From a virus: a stretch of 48,476 nucleotides of DNA. The position numbers were made by a program, and so were the translations under genes. The stretch's first letter is position 1. Every line of letters starts with the position of its first letter. Positions 8,586 to 16,567 of this stretch are shown here, one piece after another. The notes beneath the pieces are model-generated. The model saw only the letters and a program-made list of their open reading frames with translations. It was not told where the DNA came from and ran no database searches. The stretch covers positions 1 through 48,476 of the IMG/VR virus record IMGVR_UViG_3300050016_000128; one strand, 5' to 3'.

Positions 8586-10373
8586 ATGAGTAGCCCTTAC
8601 GATCTTTTAACTGGTACTCGTTCCAATCCTGTTGGAGATGATACCGATCCGAATGAGCAGAAGTTTCTTCAGCAGACACCTATATCTTTAAGTACAGATG
8701 AGGATGCTACAAACCAGGAATCTGGCTGGCAGAAGGTTGGAGGAGTGTTTAAACATATCCTAGCCGGAGCTGCTGCGTTAGACCCAAATGGTGGTAGCGG
8801 TGGTCGAGTCGGTGGTCGTCAGTCTGCTGCGGCTCTACTCCTCAAACGCCAAGAGGACGCTCAAAAGCAGGCAGACTGGGAACAGAACTATACTCTAAAG
8901 CAGCAAGAAGGCCAACAAAAATCCAGGGAGTCTGCATCACGTCTCAACTCTCTTCAGGGGGCCCGGGATGATGCTCAAAAGGATCGGGAGTTCGCTCAGG
9001 CTGGAGCAGGAATGAAAGATTTCTACACTGGTGAAGCTGTAGCTGCTCCAATGCCGAATCTATTTACCGGAGCCGAGACAGACACTGGTGGGAATCAGAA
9101 GTTTGTAAACTCTCCCGGCTCGATCGATCCCGATACCGAAGGTCGTCCTACTCGTATGGCTGGTGGGGTTCAAATGATTCCACGAAGCCCAGAGGAGGCT
9201 CAACAGCTTAAAGGAAAAGTGCAGGACATCGCAGATCAACAGTTTCAAAAACATCTAAATGATTTCAAAGCTCAACCAGAAAATGCTGCATGGTCAAAAG
9301 AAAATGACGATGCTCTTAAAGCAACTGAAGCAGAACATCTATTTGGATTCAAACCCGATCCAGCAAAACTAGACAACCTTGCTGCAAGTTTATACAAGAA
9401 ATACACAGACACAAAAGATCCTGATGCATTAGCAATGGCGGATCATATCCAGGCCTCGAAGCATCCTCCAAAAGATTCTACAGACAAAGGAGATCAACTT
9501 TCCCCCGCGGCAGTAAAACTGTATTCCGATCTCGCCTATCAAGAAGGTGGTAACATTCAATCCTTTGGTATGGGTGGAACGAAACCAAAGGTACAGATTG
9601 CTAATCAATTAGGTTTGGATCATCCGGGTGATTCACTCGTGGGACAGAAGGTAGCTTTCGATGCCAACCGTAGATCTATGCAGAAGTTGGTAGGAAACTA
9701 CGATCAGCTTAATACGTTTGAAAATGTAGCTACAAAGAATATCAACCTTGTTCTACAACAAGCTGAAGCTTTAAAAGGTGCAGGACTTGATTCTGGCTCT
9801 CCAGTTATGAACACACCTATTCGGCTACTGGATGAAAAGGTAGCTGGGCATAATACAGTAACGAAACTTCGAGCTGCATTACAGATTGCTAACAACGAGA
9901 TCGCCCGTGTGACCGCCTTACGAGGTGGTGCAGGTGTACTTACTGATAGTGCTCGACATGAAGTAATGAGTATCAATCCTGAAAATGCTACGATGAATCA
10001 GTTGATAGGTGCGTTTAAGGTTGAGAAGCAGGATATGGTAAACAGTCGTAGCGGTTACGAGGATCAGATCGCACGGAACGCCGGACGTTATGGTGGGATA
10101 GATACTCTTCGTAAGCTAAAAAATCTCGACGAGGAAAATCCGGATAATATTGAAGACACGCAGTCCGGACGAATAGGAGTAACTACACCTAAGAGTTCTA
10201 CAGGTCCTGGTAGTATTCCAAACGCCCCTCCAGTTCGAGCTGGAACTACCTTTAAGTTTCCAAACAATACAACCAAGCTATACGATAACGAACGGGATAA
10301 AGATTTGATTGCACATCTACGTACAAAGAAAGAAATCAAAGAGCTTAACCCGGATGGGTCTATTAAACAGTAA
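8586..10373 (+). CDS. Putative internal virion / structural protein (595 aa)
   Basis: A large, mostly helical protein. Residues ~90-140 are Gln/Lys/Glu rich and probably coiled (QKQADWEQNYTLKQQEGQQK), and the region around 330-500 contains regularly spaced hydrophobic residues and a conserved-looking NNEIARVTALRGGAGVLTD segment. No lysozyme or transglycosylase motif was seen. Such long helical proteins between tail and lysis genes are usually internal core or ejection proteins in podophages. It ends in a TAATG overlap with the next gene. The base composition is noticeably more A+T-rich here than in the tail genes. Assignment rests on position. Confidence 0.65.
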   Translation: MSSPYDLLTGTRSNPVGDDTDPNEQKFLQQTPISLSTDEDATNQESGWQKVGGVFKHILAGAAALDPNGGSGGRVGGRQSAAALLLKRQEDAQKQADWEQNYTLKQQEGQQKSRESASRLNSLQGARDDAQKDREFAQAGAGMKDFYTGEAVAAPMPNLFTGAETDTGGNQKFVNSPGSIDPDTEGRPTRMAGGVQMIPRSPEEAQQLKGKVQDIADQQFQKHLNDFKAQPENAAWSKENDDALKATEAEHLFGFKPDPAKLDNLAASLYKKYTDTKDPDALAMADHIQASKHPPKDSTDKGDQLSPAAVKLYSDLAYQEGGNIQSFGMGGTKPKVQIANQLGLDHPGDSLVGQKVAFDANRRSMQKLVGNYDQLNTFENVATKNINLVLQQAEALKGAGLDSGSPVMNTPIRLLDEKVAGHNTVTKLRAALQIANNEIARVTALRGGAGVLTDSARHEVMSINPENATMNQLIGAFKVEKQDMVNSRSGYEDQIARNAGRYGGIDTLRKLKNLDEENPDNIEDTQSGRIGVTTPKSSTGPGSIPNAPPVRAGTTFKFPNNTTKLYDNERDKDLIAHLRTKKEIKELNPDGSIKQ

Positions 10374-12079
10374 TGCCTGATCAACCGATGGGTCCAGAGG
10401 ATTACGAGAAGCAGTTTGCTGCTTCTGGTGGTGGTGGGCCGGAAGATTACGAAAAGGAATTTGCTAATGGTGGGGGGAAGATTCCTCCACCTACCCCAGC
10501 TCCACGTCCAGGTGCTGCTTGGAACTCGAAGAATCCTTGGTACGAGAACGTCCAGGATCAGATGGAGGATATTCTTCCATCGATAACTCGTAATGTTGGT
10601 GGAATGATTACCGGAGCTGCTCAGGGAGTAGGAAATTTTCTTACTGAACAATTAACTCGTCCACCTGTAACTCCGGCGAGTATTGCTCAAGATAATGCTC
10701 AGTTAACAAAACCATTAAAGGAACAACTTCATGATCTTCCAGTAGTTGGACCCGCGATGGAAGGTCGATATGGACAAGCTGTAGGTGATGTTGCTACCGG
10801 TGCATTAATGGGAAAGATAGGGATGCCTGGCGAAGCGGATACTACATCAAGTCTACCAAAACTTCTTAATGTTCGCTCTGTAGCTGAAAAGAACTTTCTC
10901 GACTCTTCTAAACCACTCGCAGAAGTTATCAACTCCCCTAAAGGTGCCGGACGATTTCAAGATGAGACTCTTCGTGACGTAATGCCAATCGTCGCAAAGG
11001 AGGCTAAGAGTTATGGTGATGTAGGAAAGATTGATAGTTATGATAAGTTAAAAGCTGTGGTAGACTCTGCTTATGATAAACATGTTGCTCAGTATCATCA
11101 ATATCTCGATCCTGCAATAGCCCGAGGAGCAGTAATCGATCGTGGAGCAGAAGGTATCCCCAATGCAATGATTCAAGCGATACCTAAGAATATTCAACTC
11201 GATGCACCAGCAATGTATCAGGATCTTGTAGAAGAAGCTCGTAGCCATGGAACACCAGTTAAGGTTGGGGATCTTGATCAGGTTCGTCAAGAAAACAATG
11301 CGATGCTTAGAAAGTTTGAGAATGCTACAGGTACAGATAAAGCATCCATAATGAAATCTCAAGCGTCCACAGCAATGCTTAAAGCTGAACAGGCAGCATC
11401 GAAAGATGCATTGTATCGTAAGATTGATCCAGAGACGGGAGGAAAGAACGTAGGTGAGGTAAACCGGCGGTTGGGTAGTTTGATTGAAACTCGTAATGGA
11501 TTAACAGATCTTAACGATCGTATGATTCGTCAAAGTGATCCTACTGGAATACAAAAAATGGGTCAGAATATTAGAGATCTTTTACATATCGGAGCAGATC
11601 CTACTAGTGGACTTACCTCGGTAGCGTTGAAACGGTTGATGGCTGAACCGGATGTGAATGGAAAGATTGCGAAGGCATTTAGTAATTACAAAGGTGCAGA
11701 TCTACCTGATGTTCCAACACCAAGTTGGGATTTGGTATCACCAGATGAACGGCAGAGCATTATACGACAACAAGGTATAAACGAACAGCAACTTCCAAAG
11801 AGCCGGATGGATACTGACTTTCGCCAGCAGTACAAGGATCTTCCGGTGCATCAACTTATGTTGAAAGGTTCGGAGCCGGAAGTACCATACCCAACGCAGC
11901 GTCCGTTGTATAAGGAAGGTATCGTCAACCCCGCGCAACCTAAACTCCCCTATGGCCCCCGACCTGGTGACCTAGGTAAACCTCTGACTCCACCCCTGCG
12001 TACGCGGCCCGGACCCGCGGTGGGGCCTGTTCGTAGCGGCTTACACTGGAACGGAACACACTTCGTAGAGGATGATTAG
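10373..12079 (+). CDS. Putative internal virion / structural protein (568 aa)
   Basis: Starts in a TAATG overlap. The N-terminus holds two copies of a GPEDYEK(Q/E)FA motif separated by a Gly-rich linker, a repeat type found at the start of many phage virion proteins. It is followed by a Pro-rich linker and a Gly/Ala-rich amphipathic stretch (VGGMITGAAQGVGNFL) that could touch membrane. The remainder is helical, and the last ~50 residues are Pro/Arg rich. It may work with the preceding protein in genome ejection. There is no catalytic motif. Confidence 0.65.
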   Translation: MPDQPMGPEDYEKQFAASGGGGPEDYEKEFANGGGKIPPPTPAPRPGAAWNSKNPWYENVQDQMEDILPSITRNVGGMITGAAQGVGNFLTEQLTRPPVTPASIAQDNAQLTKPLKEQLHDLPVVGPAMEGRYGQAVGDVATGALMGKIGMPGEADTTSSLPKLLNVRSVAEKNFLDSSKPLAEVINSPKGAGRFQDETLRDVMPIVAKEAKSYGDVGKIDSYDKLKAVVDSAYDKHVAQYHQYLDPAIARGAVIDRGAEGIPNAMIQAIPKNIQLDAPAMYQDLVEEARSHGTPVKVGDLDQVRQENNAMLRKFENATGTDKASIMKSQASTAMLKAEQAASKDALYRKIDPETGGKNVGEVNRRLGSLIETRNGLTDLNDRMIRQSDPTGIQKMGQNIRDLLHIGADPTSGLTSVALKRLMAEPDVNGKIAKAFSNYKGADLPDVPTPSWDLVSPDERQSIIRQQGINEQQLPKSRMDTDFRQQYKDLPVHQLMLKGSEPEVPYPTQRPLYKEGIVNPAQPKLPYGPRPGDLGKPLTPPLRTRPGPAVGPVRSGLHWNGTHFVEDD

Positions 12080-12177
12080 AGGAGCCGCTTGAAAACCCAG
12101 ATGACCACACACACACCGATCAACGGTACGCATAGCATGATCGTAAGATTCCCTACCACTTCGAAGACTTGGAACAT
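12076..12177 (-). CDS. Possible 33-residue membrane peptide on the minus strand
   Basis: Reading leftwards from an ATG at 12177, preceded by AGAGG, a 33-residue frame ends in TAA at 12076. It would encode a single membrane helix (LTIMLCVPLIGVCVVIWVF) followed by KRLL. It lies against the direction of the flanking genes, which weakens the case. On the plus strand, a TTG at 12089 with GAGGAG just upstream opens an alternative 36-residue polar frame to 12199. One of the two may be real; the hydrophobic one looks more protein-like. Confidence 0.3.
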   Translation of the reverse strand: MFQVFEVVGNLTIMLCVPLIGVCVVIWVFKRLL

Positions 12178-12220
12178 TCTATTTACCTCTTCCTCTTAAC
12201 TAGACTGGAACATAAACAAC

Positions 12221-12514
12221 ATGGTTGACCTTATCCCACCAATAAGTGCATTACCGAACCGAGACGTTCGGATACCGCTTGTGTGGCTGATCTACGCGAT
12301 CATTCTCGTGGCTTCGCTGTCTGTGGGGTATGGAGGGTTCCGTGCTGGGTACTCTTCCCAAGCTAGCGATACCGCAGAGGCGAAGCTTCAAATCGTAAGT
12401 CTCCACGTGGATATCAACAACCTTCAAGTGGAGCTTGGCCGTCTCAAACAATCCGTGGATGATCTTCGGGATGTCATCGATATAAACAAAGTTGAAGCTA
12501 ATCGAAGGAAGTAA
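12221..12514 (+). CDS. Single-span membrane protein with coiled coil, possible holin/spanin
   Basis: A protein of 97 residues: a short cytoplasmic N-terminus, one membrane helix at about residues 20-42 (VWLIYAIILVASLSVGYGGF), then a coiled coil with heptad spacing (IVSLHVDINNLQVELGRLKQ) to the C-terminus. This topology fits inner-membrane spanins or accessory holins. It lies at the end of the virion genes, four bases before a second small membrane protein, a usual lysis-cassette position. No lipoprotein partner was found. The assignment is inference from topology and place. Confidence 0.65.
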   Translation: MVDLIPPISALPNRDVRIPLVWLIYAIILVASLSVGYGGFRAGYSSQASDTAEAKLQIVSLHVDINNLQVELGRLKQSVDDLRDVIDINKVEANRRK

Positions 12515-12517
12515 CCT

Positions 12518-12778
12518 ATGCAACCTACTGGCATAACAGTATTCTATGCTCTGCTCTCCGGTATCGCTCTCATGGCGATACCACTTATCACTTGTATTCT
12601 TACTTTACTAGTTCTTCGACGAGCGGATGTAATTGCCGCTACGCTTACTGAAGTAGGTAAAGCTGTGGATGGTAGGCTAGAACTATTGATCGTCGCAAAG
12701 GAAGCTATCGCACGAGCCGAAGGTAAAGCTGATGAACGTGAAACTGCTGCACATGCTAAGTCCCAGTCGAAACAATAA
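12518..12778 (+). CDS. Small membrane protein, possible holin
   Basis: A protein of 86 residues with one strong membrane helix at about residues 8-33 (ALLSGIALMAIPLITCILTL) and a charged amphipathic C-terminal tail (EAIARAEGKADERETAAHAK). It follows the preceding membrane gene by three bases. Its 3' end overlaps the end of the convergent minus-strand JAB gene by 23 bases. Size and layout fit a class III-like holin or lysis accessory protein, but sequence alone does not prove this. Confidence 0.6.
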   Translation: MQPTGITVFYALLSGIALMAIPLITCILTLLVLRRADVIAATLTEVGKAVDGRLELLIVAKEAIARAEGKADERETAAHAKSQSKQ

Positions 12779-13172
12779 CCTCCGGCGAGCCAGAATACCA
12801 ATCGAGACTCGTTGATAACCGCTTCCCGTCCTTCTTCTTCCAGAACGAATAGATCGCAAACACCACGTCCCCATCCGTAGCTTGAGAGGTCATATCCTCC
12901 CGCGATAATCCCGGCTCCCGTTCCGGGTGACTGTGTATCGTCCCGATCGCATTCGGGATACACCGGAACTCCTCCGGGTAGTAGTTCACACAATCCGCGG
13001 AGACATCGATGTGTTTCGGATACACGATTCCCTCCACGTAGATCTTCCCCCGTACCCGTCCTACCAACACTCCTAGTATCTCGTGCCCTCCGGTTTTCAA
13101 CGCCTTGCGTTTAAACGCAGTGATTGCTTCTTGGTTTTCGATAACAACATCGATAGGTTGGTAGGGGGTCAT
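12756..13172 (-). CDS. JAB/MPN-domain metallo-hydrolase
   Basis: A protein of 138 residues. The start at 13172 overlaps the stop of the upstream gene (TAATG). It shows the JAMM signature: HEILGVLVG with the upstream Glu, then IGTIHSHPEREPGLSREDM, i.e. H-x-H-P-x6-S-x-x-D, the zinc ligands and catalytic Ser of JAB isopeptidases. Such enzymes cleave isopeptide or peptide bonds. In phages they are often tail assembly proteases (lambda K N-domain), but this one is last in the minus-strand nucleotide/replication block. Prokaryotic JAB proteins are also linked to amide-ligase pathways, which is relevant to the cassette at 26.6-35.3 kb. Substrate unknown. Confidence 0.8.
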   Translation of the reverse strand: MTPYQPIDVVIENQEAITAFKRKALKTGGHEILGVLVGRVRGKIYVEGIVYPKHIDVSADCVNYYPEEFRCIPNAIGTIHSHPEREPGLSREDMTSQATDGDVVFAIYSFWKKKDGKRLSTSLDWYSGSPEVIVSTGT

Positions 13173-13765
13173 TAGTTTACCATCACCGGTAACTTCGGAT
13201 ACTCTTTCACCACCTCTTCCATCGGGGATACCACCGACACTCCCGCACTTCCGTACAGGGTCATTCCTGGGGTGGTTAGGAAGCGTCGTATGGTATCCCA
13301 ATCCTTGGCCGTCGGTAGCACGTTCGCCGCGGCTATCGAGGCTGGCATGTCGGAGGGGACGAGAACACCGGCGGTCCCACAGCTTGCCACATGGCCAGGA
13401 TCGTCATCGAAGTGAACACAACACCCAAGAGCGTCCACAATAAGGCTTTTGTCCATTCGTCCATCGGGTTCCTCCGTGACTTTCTGATACGTCCATGGGT
13501 GGGTGATTACCCCCGCAATGGTGTCCATCTCCAGGCCGTGCATGAAGTGGAGCCACGCACGGAGTCCGAGGTTAGCCTCGGGGTGAGCGCGTGTAGAGAT
13601 CACATAGATGTCATAGAAGATCGAGAGGTACTGTAGACTCGGTACCACCTCCGCATTCAATGGGTTCTTTTTGATGTAGTACTTATTCGTGCGGTCCTCA
13701 CGGGGCACCCATCCGCCCTCCGCGATTACTCCGTCACAGTCAAACGAGATCTTCTTACGTTCCAT
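13172..13765 (-). CDS. HAD-superfamily phosphatase
   Basis: A protein of 197 residues with HAD motif I near the N-terminus (ISFDCDGVIAEGG; D-x-D-G-V), motif II in VISTRAHPEANLG (Ser/Thr), and an acidic motif IV-like VHFDDDPGHVA. It should hydrolyse a phosphate monoester; the short cap suggests a small substrate such as a nucleotide. It overlaps the MazZ-like gene upstream by 11 bases, so the pair may dephosphorylate dNTP-derived products. A ribosome site AAGGAG lies about 11 bases upstream. Confidence 0.8.
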   Translation of the reverse strand: MERKKISFDCDGVIAEGGWVPREDRTNKYYIKKNPLNAEVVPSLQYLSIFYDIYVISTRAHPEANLGLRAWLHFMHGLEMDTIAGVITHPWTYQKVTEEPDGRMDKSLIVDALGCCVHFDDDPGHVASCGTAGVLVPSDMPASIAAANVLPTAKDWDTIRRFLTTPGMTLYGSAGVSVVSPMEEVVKEYPKLPVMVN

Positions 13766-14039
13766 CAGCTTCGATCTCCTTCTGTAGCAGGGCTAACGCA
13801 CGCCACGCGACCTTCGCGGAGTGCCGAACCCCATCTGTATCGATGGTTCCTCGTTGGATGAAGTGTCGTAGCAGCGCATCCGCTTCATCCTTCGACTTAC
13901 TCCGGTCCCAATGCAACGGCTGGCCGGGGTTATGTTGTTCGTTACCGATGAACGACACTCGGGATACCGCCATGATCGCATCGGGGAAGTAGTCGAGCAC
14001 GCCAGTAGCTACCGGATATTCTTTACGGTTAATTGTCAT
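13755..14039 (-). CDS. MazZ-like dATP/dGTP diphosphohydrolase domain protein
   Basis: A protein of 94 residues of the DUF5664 / 'dATP/dGTP diphosphohydrolase N-terminal' type. Recognisable blocks are YFPDAIMAVSRVSFIGNEQH, NPGQPLHWDRSKSKDEADAL and GVRHSAKVAWRALALLQ, with conserved HNPGQ, LLRH and H-x-A-K-x-A-W. Relatives hydrolyse dATP/dGTP to the monophosphate and pyrophosphate and occur in many phages, including those that replace A by 2-aminoadenine. The start overlaps the upstream stop (ATGA). The partner gene is a HAD phosphatase. No PurZ or DatZ is visible here, so 2-aminoadenine use is not supported. Confidence 0.75.
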   Translation of the reverse strand: MTINRKEYPVATGVLDYFPDAIMAVSRVSFIGNEQHNPGQPLHWDRSKSKDEADALLRHFIQRGTIDTDGVRHSAKVAWRALALLQKEIEADGT

Positions 14040-14308
14040 TCTTTTCCTGTAGGTGTATATACACTTGATTCAACTCTACGACCAGAAACATCAAAGGTTT
14101 GCATTTTATGTTTTTCTACCACACCTTGTTTAACCATTAAGTTTAGTCGTGCTCTAGCGGCTTTAGCTGTTGTAGATCCTACTCTTTGTACATACTCTTC
14201 TACTGTAAAACTTCCTTCGGGTGTTGGTGTTACTTCTTGACCAAGCCAGAATTTTTCTAATCGATCCAACGCCTCATTAGACTTCTTACTTAAAGCGGTA
14301 GCCGCCAT
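14036..14308 (-). CDS. Small winged-helix-like protein
   Basis: A protein of 90 residues starting after a strong AAGGAGG site. The central part (FTVEEYVQRVGSTTAKAARA, then RLNLMVKQGVVEKHKM) looks like a small winged helix: helix, recognition helix with SxTAKAA, and a wing leading to S-S-V-Y-T. It may bind DNA as a regulator. The gene is richer in A+T than its neighbours, hinting at separate acquisition. It overlaps both neighbours. Confidence 0.55.
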   Translation of the reverse strand: MAATALSKKSNEALDRLEKFWLGQEVTPTPEGSFTVEEYVQRVGSTTAKAARARLNLMVKQGVVEKHKMQTFDVSGRRVESSVYTPTGKE

Positions 14309-15021
14309 TTCCCCTCCTTGTTACGTTGCTCCAGACGGACGATGGTTTCGTTGTCGGAGTATTCCCCCCACGCGAATCCCTGTGACCACTGAGAAGTACC
14401 GCGGCGGTTCGATGCGTACTTGAACTTACTTACATCCCCGAGGAATCCTACACAGTACCCGGTAGGCTTATCGCTACGGCGTCCAGGTGCCGACTGCACA
14501 CGATGCAGATGGGCAATCACACACTTACCAAACTGTTCCGCATGGTCCCGAACGCCGTTCTCGTTATACATGAACCCATGGAGGAACTTTGTATCCCCGA
14601 GTTGTACAAACGATGTCTCAATATTATACGTATCGACAAACAAACACTTCTTCGGTACCGCCTCTCGAATATCATCAATCAACGACTGCGCGCATTCTGC
14701 GATGATCGCGTTGTGGTGGCCCGCAGCGTTCCAGAGTCGGATGTCGTGGTTACCGTTCAGAAGGATATCTGGTTGGTAGTCCGTGAGGAAGTCCACTCCC
14801 ATCTTCATATCCAACCGAAGGTCTGTGTTTTCATCGTTGGTACCCTTGGCACCCGCTCGAAACGATGTGGTATCCACGTAGTCTCCGAGATGGATCGCCG
14901 TGTGGGGTTTCCATCGCTGTTTAAATTCCAATACCGCTTCCAGCGCAGTAGGATCTGCCCAGTAACCGTGATTACACCCCACAGCCATGAACCGCTTCCA
15001 CTGCTTGTTTACGTTAGCCAT
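14290..15021 (-). CDS. Calcineurin-like metallophosphoesterase
   Basis: A protein of 243 residues. The ATG at 15021 is preceded by AAGGAG at good spacing; a TTG one codon earlier is less likely. Dimetal motifs are visible: GCNHGYW (a GCNH variant of the usual D-x-H start), HLGDYVD, LLNGNHDIRLW and, near the C-terminus, FLHGF and IAHLHRVQ. It should cleave phosphomono- or diesters. Being between the DUF3987-like ATPase and nucleotide genes suggests a role in DNA or nucleotide processing. The substrate is unknown. The first motif departs from the family consensus, so metal coordination may differ. Confidence 0.8.
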   Translation of the reverse strand: MANVNKQWKRFMAVGCNHGYWADPTALEAVLEFKQRWKPHTAIHLGDYVDTTSFRAGAKGTNDENTDLRLDMKMGVDFLTDYQPDILLNGNHDIRLWNAAGHHNAIIAECAQSLIDDIREAVPKKCLFVDTYNIETSFVQLGDTKFLHGFMYNENGVRDHAEQFGKCVIAHLHRVQSAPGRRSDKPTGYCVGFLGDVSKFKYASNRRGTSQWSQGFAWGEYSDNETIVRLEQRNKEGKWRLPL

Positions 15022-16162
15022 CAATCTCCTTGTTATAAACTACATGATCTCGAACTTCAATCTGGTTAGTACTAGTTAAATATAACACCGCGTCGGACAC
15101 ATCCCGACGACCATACTTCGGTGCAAAGTTACGCAGGATCACCGGGTAGGTCGCCGGGAGGAACCGAAGGATCTCATTCGCACAGGCGATCTCGGGTTTC
15201 ACCGGGATCACGGCTTGCTCCAGCCGGGTCGCGCCGTGGATCAGGAAGGCGGATGAAAACTGGTAATCCGATATCTCCACCCATCGATGCTCTCGGGATA
15301 ACGCCATCAACATAGCGATCTTCCGCATGAGGTTCCCTGAACGCTCTGCGTATGCTTCGAGGGTCGGGGAGAAGTACTTGTGACGGTTCGCGTACCAGTT
15401 TGTGAAGTATTGTTCACCATCGAGGTCCTCTGTGAACGGAGCCGGGGTAGCTTGTAGTACTTGTCTCAACTCGGTAATCTTCGCCTGGAACTCGACCTTC
15501 GCCCCTTCGATGCGGATCTTTTCCGCGATGGATTCGTAACGACCGGGATTGGGAACAAATTTTTCTTTTGCTCCCATTTCAACGGCGACAATAAACCGTG
15601 GTAGAAAACCGGAGTCCATGATACCATCAATCTTCTGAAGCCAGGTAATCGTAGATCCAGTAAACATCGTGAGGGTTGGATTGATAATGAATCTGGGGCG
15701 GCCCTCCGTAAGATCCTTCTTCGTGGTAATATCGACTCGTTCATTGTTGGAAAGTATATTCGTGATCCCTTCTAAGATTCCGGATTGGTAATCCTTCGCT
15801 CCGAGGAAGTCTTTGAGTTCTCCTGCGAAGATGTACCCAACGGCTGGATCTCCGATGTTATATAACGATAAGTGTACTGATTCCATTGTCTTTCCAGCAA
15901 CATAGGGTACTCCAGCATTAGCAAGTACATTCGTTGCTGGTGCATTGATTGTGTCTTTTCCCTTGCCTGAGCCTCCGACAAGGAGGACGGATGTGTTGGG
16001 CCAGATCGTCCCTGCGTTACCATAAGGATACCATATATTCCTTCCACAGGCTGCACCGATCACGGCTAGTCCGGTGGCAATCCTCCACGATCGATAGACC
16101 TCTGAGTTGTCCCACGAGGCGAGCCAGGAGTTCAGGATGGAGTCCGCGGGGAGAGGGATCAA
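15014..16162 (-). CDS. DUF3987-like ATPase, possible replication helicase
   Basis: A protein of 382 residues starting at TTG, which overlaps the stop of a tiny upstream gene. The opening PLPADSILNSWLASWDNSE and RIATGLAVIGAACGRNIWYP match the start of DUF3987/YfjI-type proteins. A Walker A-like loop is present (LLVGGSGKGKDT), followed by YIFAGELKDFLGAK, with the acidic Walker B-like part, and a sensor-like NPTLTMFTGST. Such proteins are often fused to or placed beside phage primases. It probably acts as the replicative helicase or loader beside the polymerase, but activity is inferred. Confidence 0.7.
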   Translation of the reverse strand: MIPLPADSILNSWLASWDNSEVYRSWRIATGLAVIGAACGRNIWYPYGNAGTIWPNTSVLLVGGSGKGKDTINAPATNVLANAGVPYVAGKTMESVHLSLYNIGDPAVGYIFAGELKDFLGAKDYQSGILEGITNILSNNERVDITTKKDLTEGRPRFIINPTLTMFTGSTITWLQKIDGIMDSGFLPRFIVAVEMGAKEKFVPNPGRYESIAEKIRIEGAKVEFQAKITELRQVLQATPAPFTEDLDGEQYFTNWYANRHKYFSPTLEAYAERSGNLMRKIAMLMALSREHRWVEISDYQFSSAFLIHGATRLEQAVIPVKPEIACANEILRFLPATYPVILRNFAPKYGRRDVSDAVLYLTSTNQIEVRDHVVYNKEIDG

Positions 16163-16248
16163 TCGATCATCCTATTCACAATAGCTATGAGTCCAAGAAT
16201 AGCTAGTAGTACTACCGTTGCTACTCCGATGTATGCAAAGTAGATCAT
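16159..16248 (-). CDS. Tiny membrane protein (29 aa)
   Basis: Found between the polymerase and DUF3987-like genes. It starts at an ATG overlapping the upstream stop (ATGA) and ends in TGA overlapping the TTG start of the next gene. It is almost wholly one hydrophobic helix (YIGVATVVLLAILGLIAIV) followed by NRMID. The double overlap makes it likely to be translated. Function unknown. Confidence 0.55.
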   Translation of the reverse strand: MIYFAYIGVATVVLLAILGLIAIVNRMID

Positions 16249-16391
16249 TTCTTCGGTTCCTTTACCTTCCTCGGCGGCTTCTCTCCACCCTTCATGTTCT
16301 GCCCTGCTACTGCACCTACAGTACCAAAACAAATCAGTCCTTTATGCTCCTTTTCAGTCTTCCCGCAGAAGTGACAGATTGGGGGTTTCAT
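16245..16391 (-). CDS. Tiny zinc-finger-like protein (48 aa)
   Basis: Coupled by ATGA overlaps on both sides. It begins MKPPICHFCGKTEKEHKG and continues LICFGTVG; the C-x-x-C and later H/C could bind zinc. The C-terminus is very basic (GGEKPPRKVKEPKK), so nucleic-acid binding is possible. It may assist the polymerase encoded two genes upstream. Function not recognised. Confidence 0.6.
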   Translation of the reverse strand: MKPPICHFCGKTEKEHKGLICFGTVGAVAGQNMKGGEKPPRKVKEPKK

Positions 16392-16567
16392 TCCCCATTC
16401 TCCAACACATCCGTCGCCCGTTCGATAGCCTCAAGAAGATCCTCGGGGATTTGGATCAACCCATCGTGGGATTCCATCTCGCATCCATCCGGTCCTTGGT
16501 CGAAGAACTCTAGTAGATCCCGTAGAACCAATTCGAGTTCGATTACTCGATCTTCTGCTGTTTTCAT
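16388..16567 (-). CDS. Small acidic protein (59 aa)
   Basis: Starts at an ATG overlapping the polymerase stop (ATGA) and ends overlapping the next start. It is acidic and helical, with an N-terminal amphipathic helix (RVIELELVLRDLLEFF) and a C-terminal one (IPEDLLEAIERATDVLEN). No family is recognised. Its coupling to the polymerase gene suggests co-expression with it. Confidence 0.6.
   Translation of the reverse strand: MKTAEDRVIELELVLRDLLEFFDQGPDGCEMESHDGLIQIPEDLLEAIERATDVLENGE

Noticed and set aside
13173-13301. Longer N-terminus of the JAB protein
   Set aside because: The extension reads through the HAD gene in another frame; the ATG at 13172 in a TAATG overlap fits the genome's pattern.
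13755-14039. 2-aminoadenine (Z) genome
   Set aside because: Only a MazZ-like gene is present; no PurZ or DatZ in this window, and MazZ-like genes occur in phages with normal DNA. Kept only as a low-interest question.
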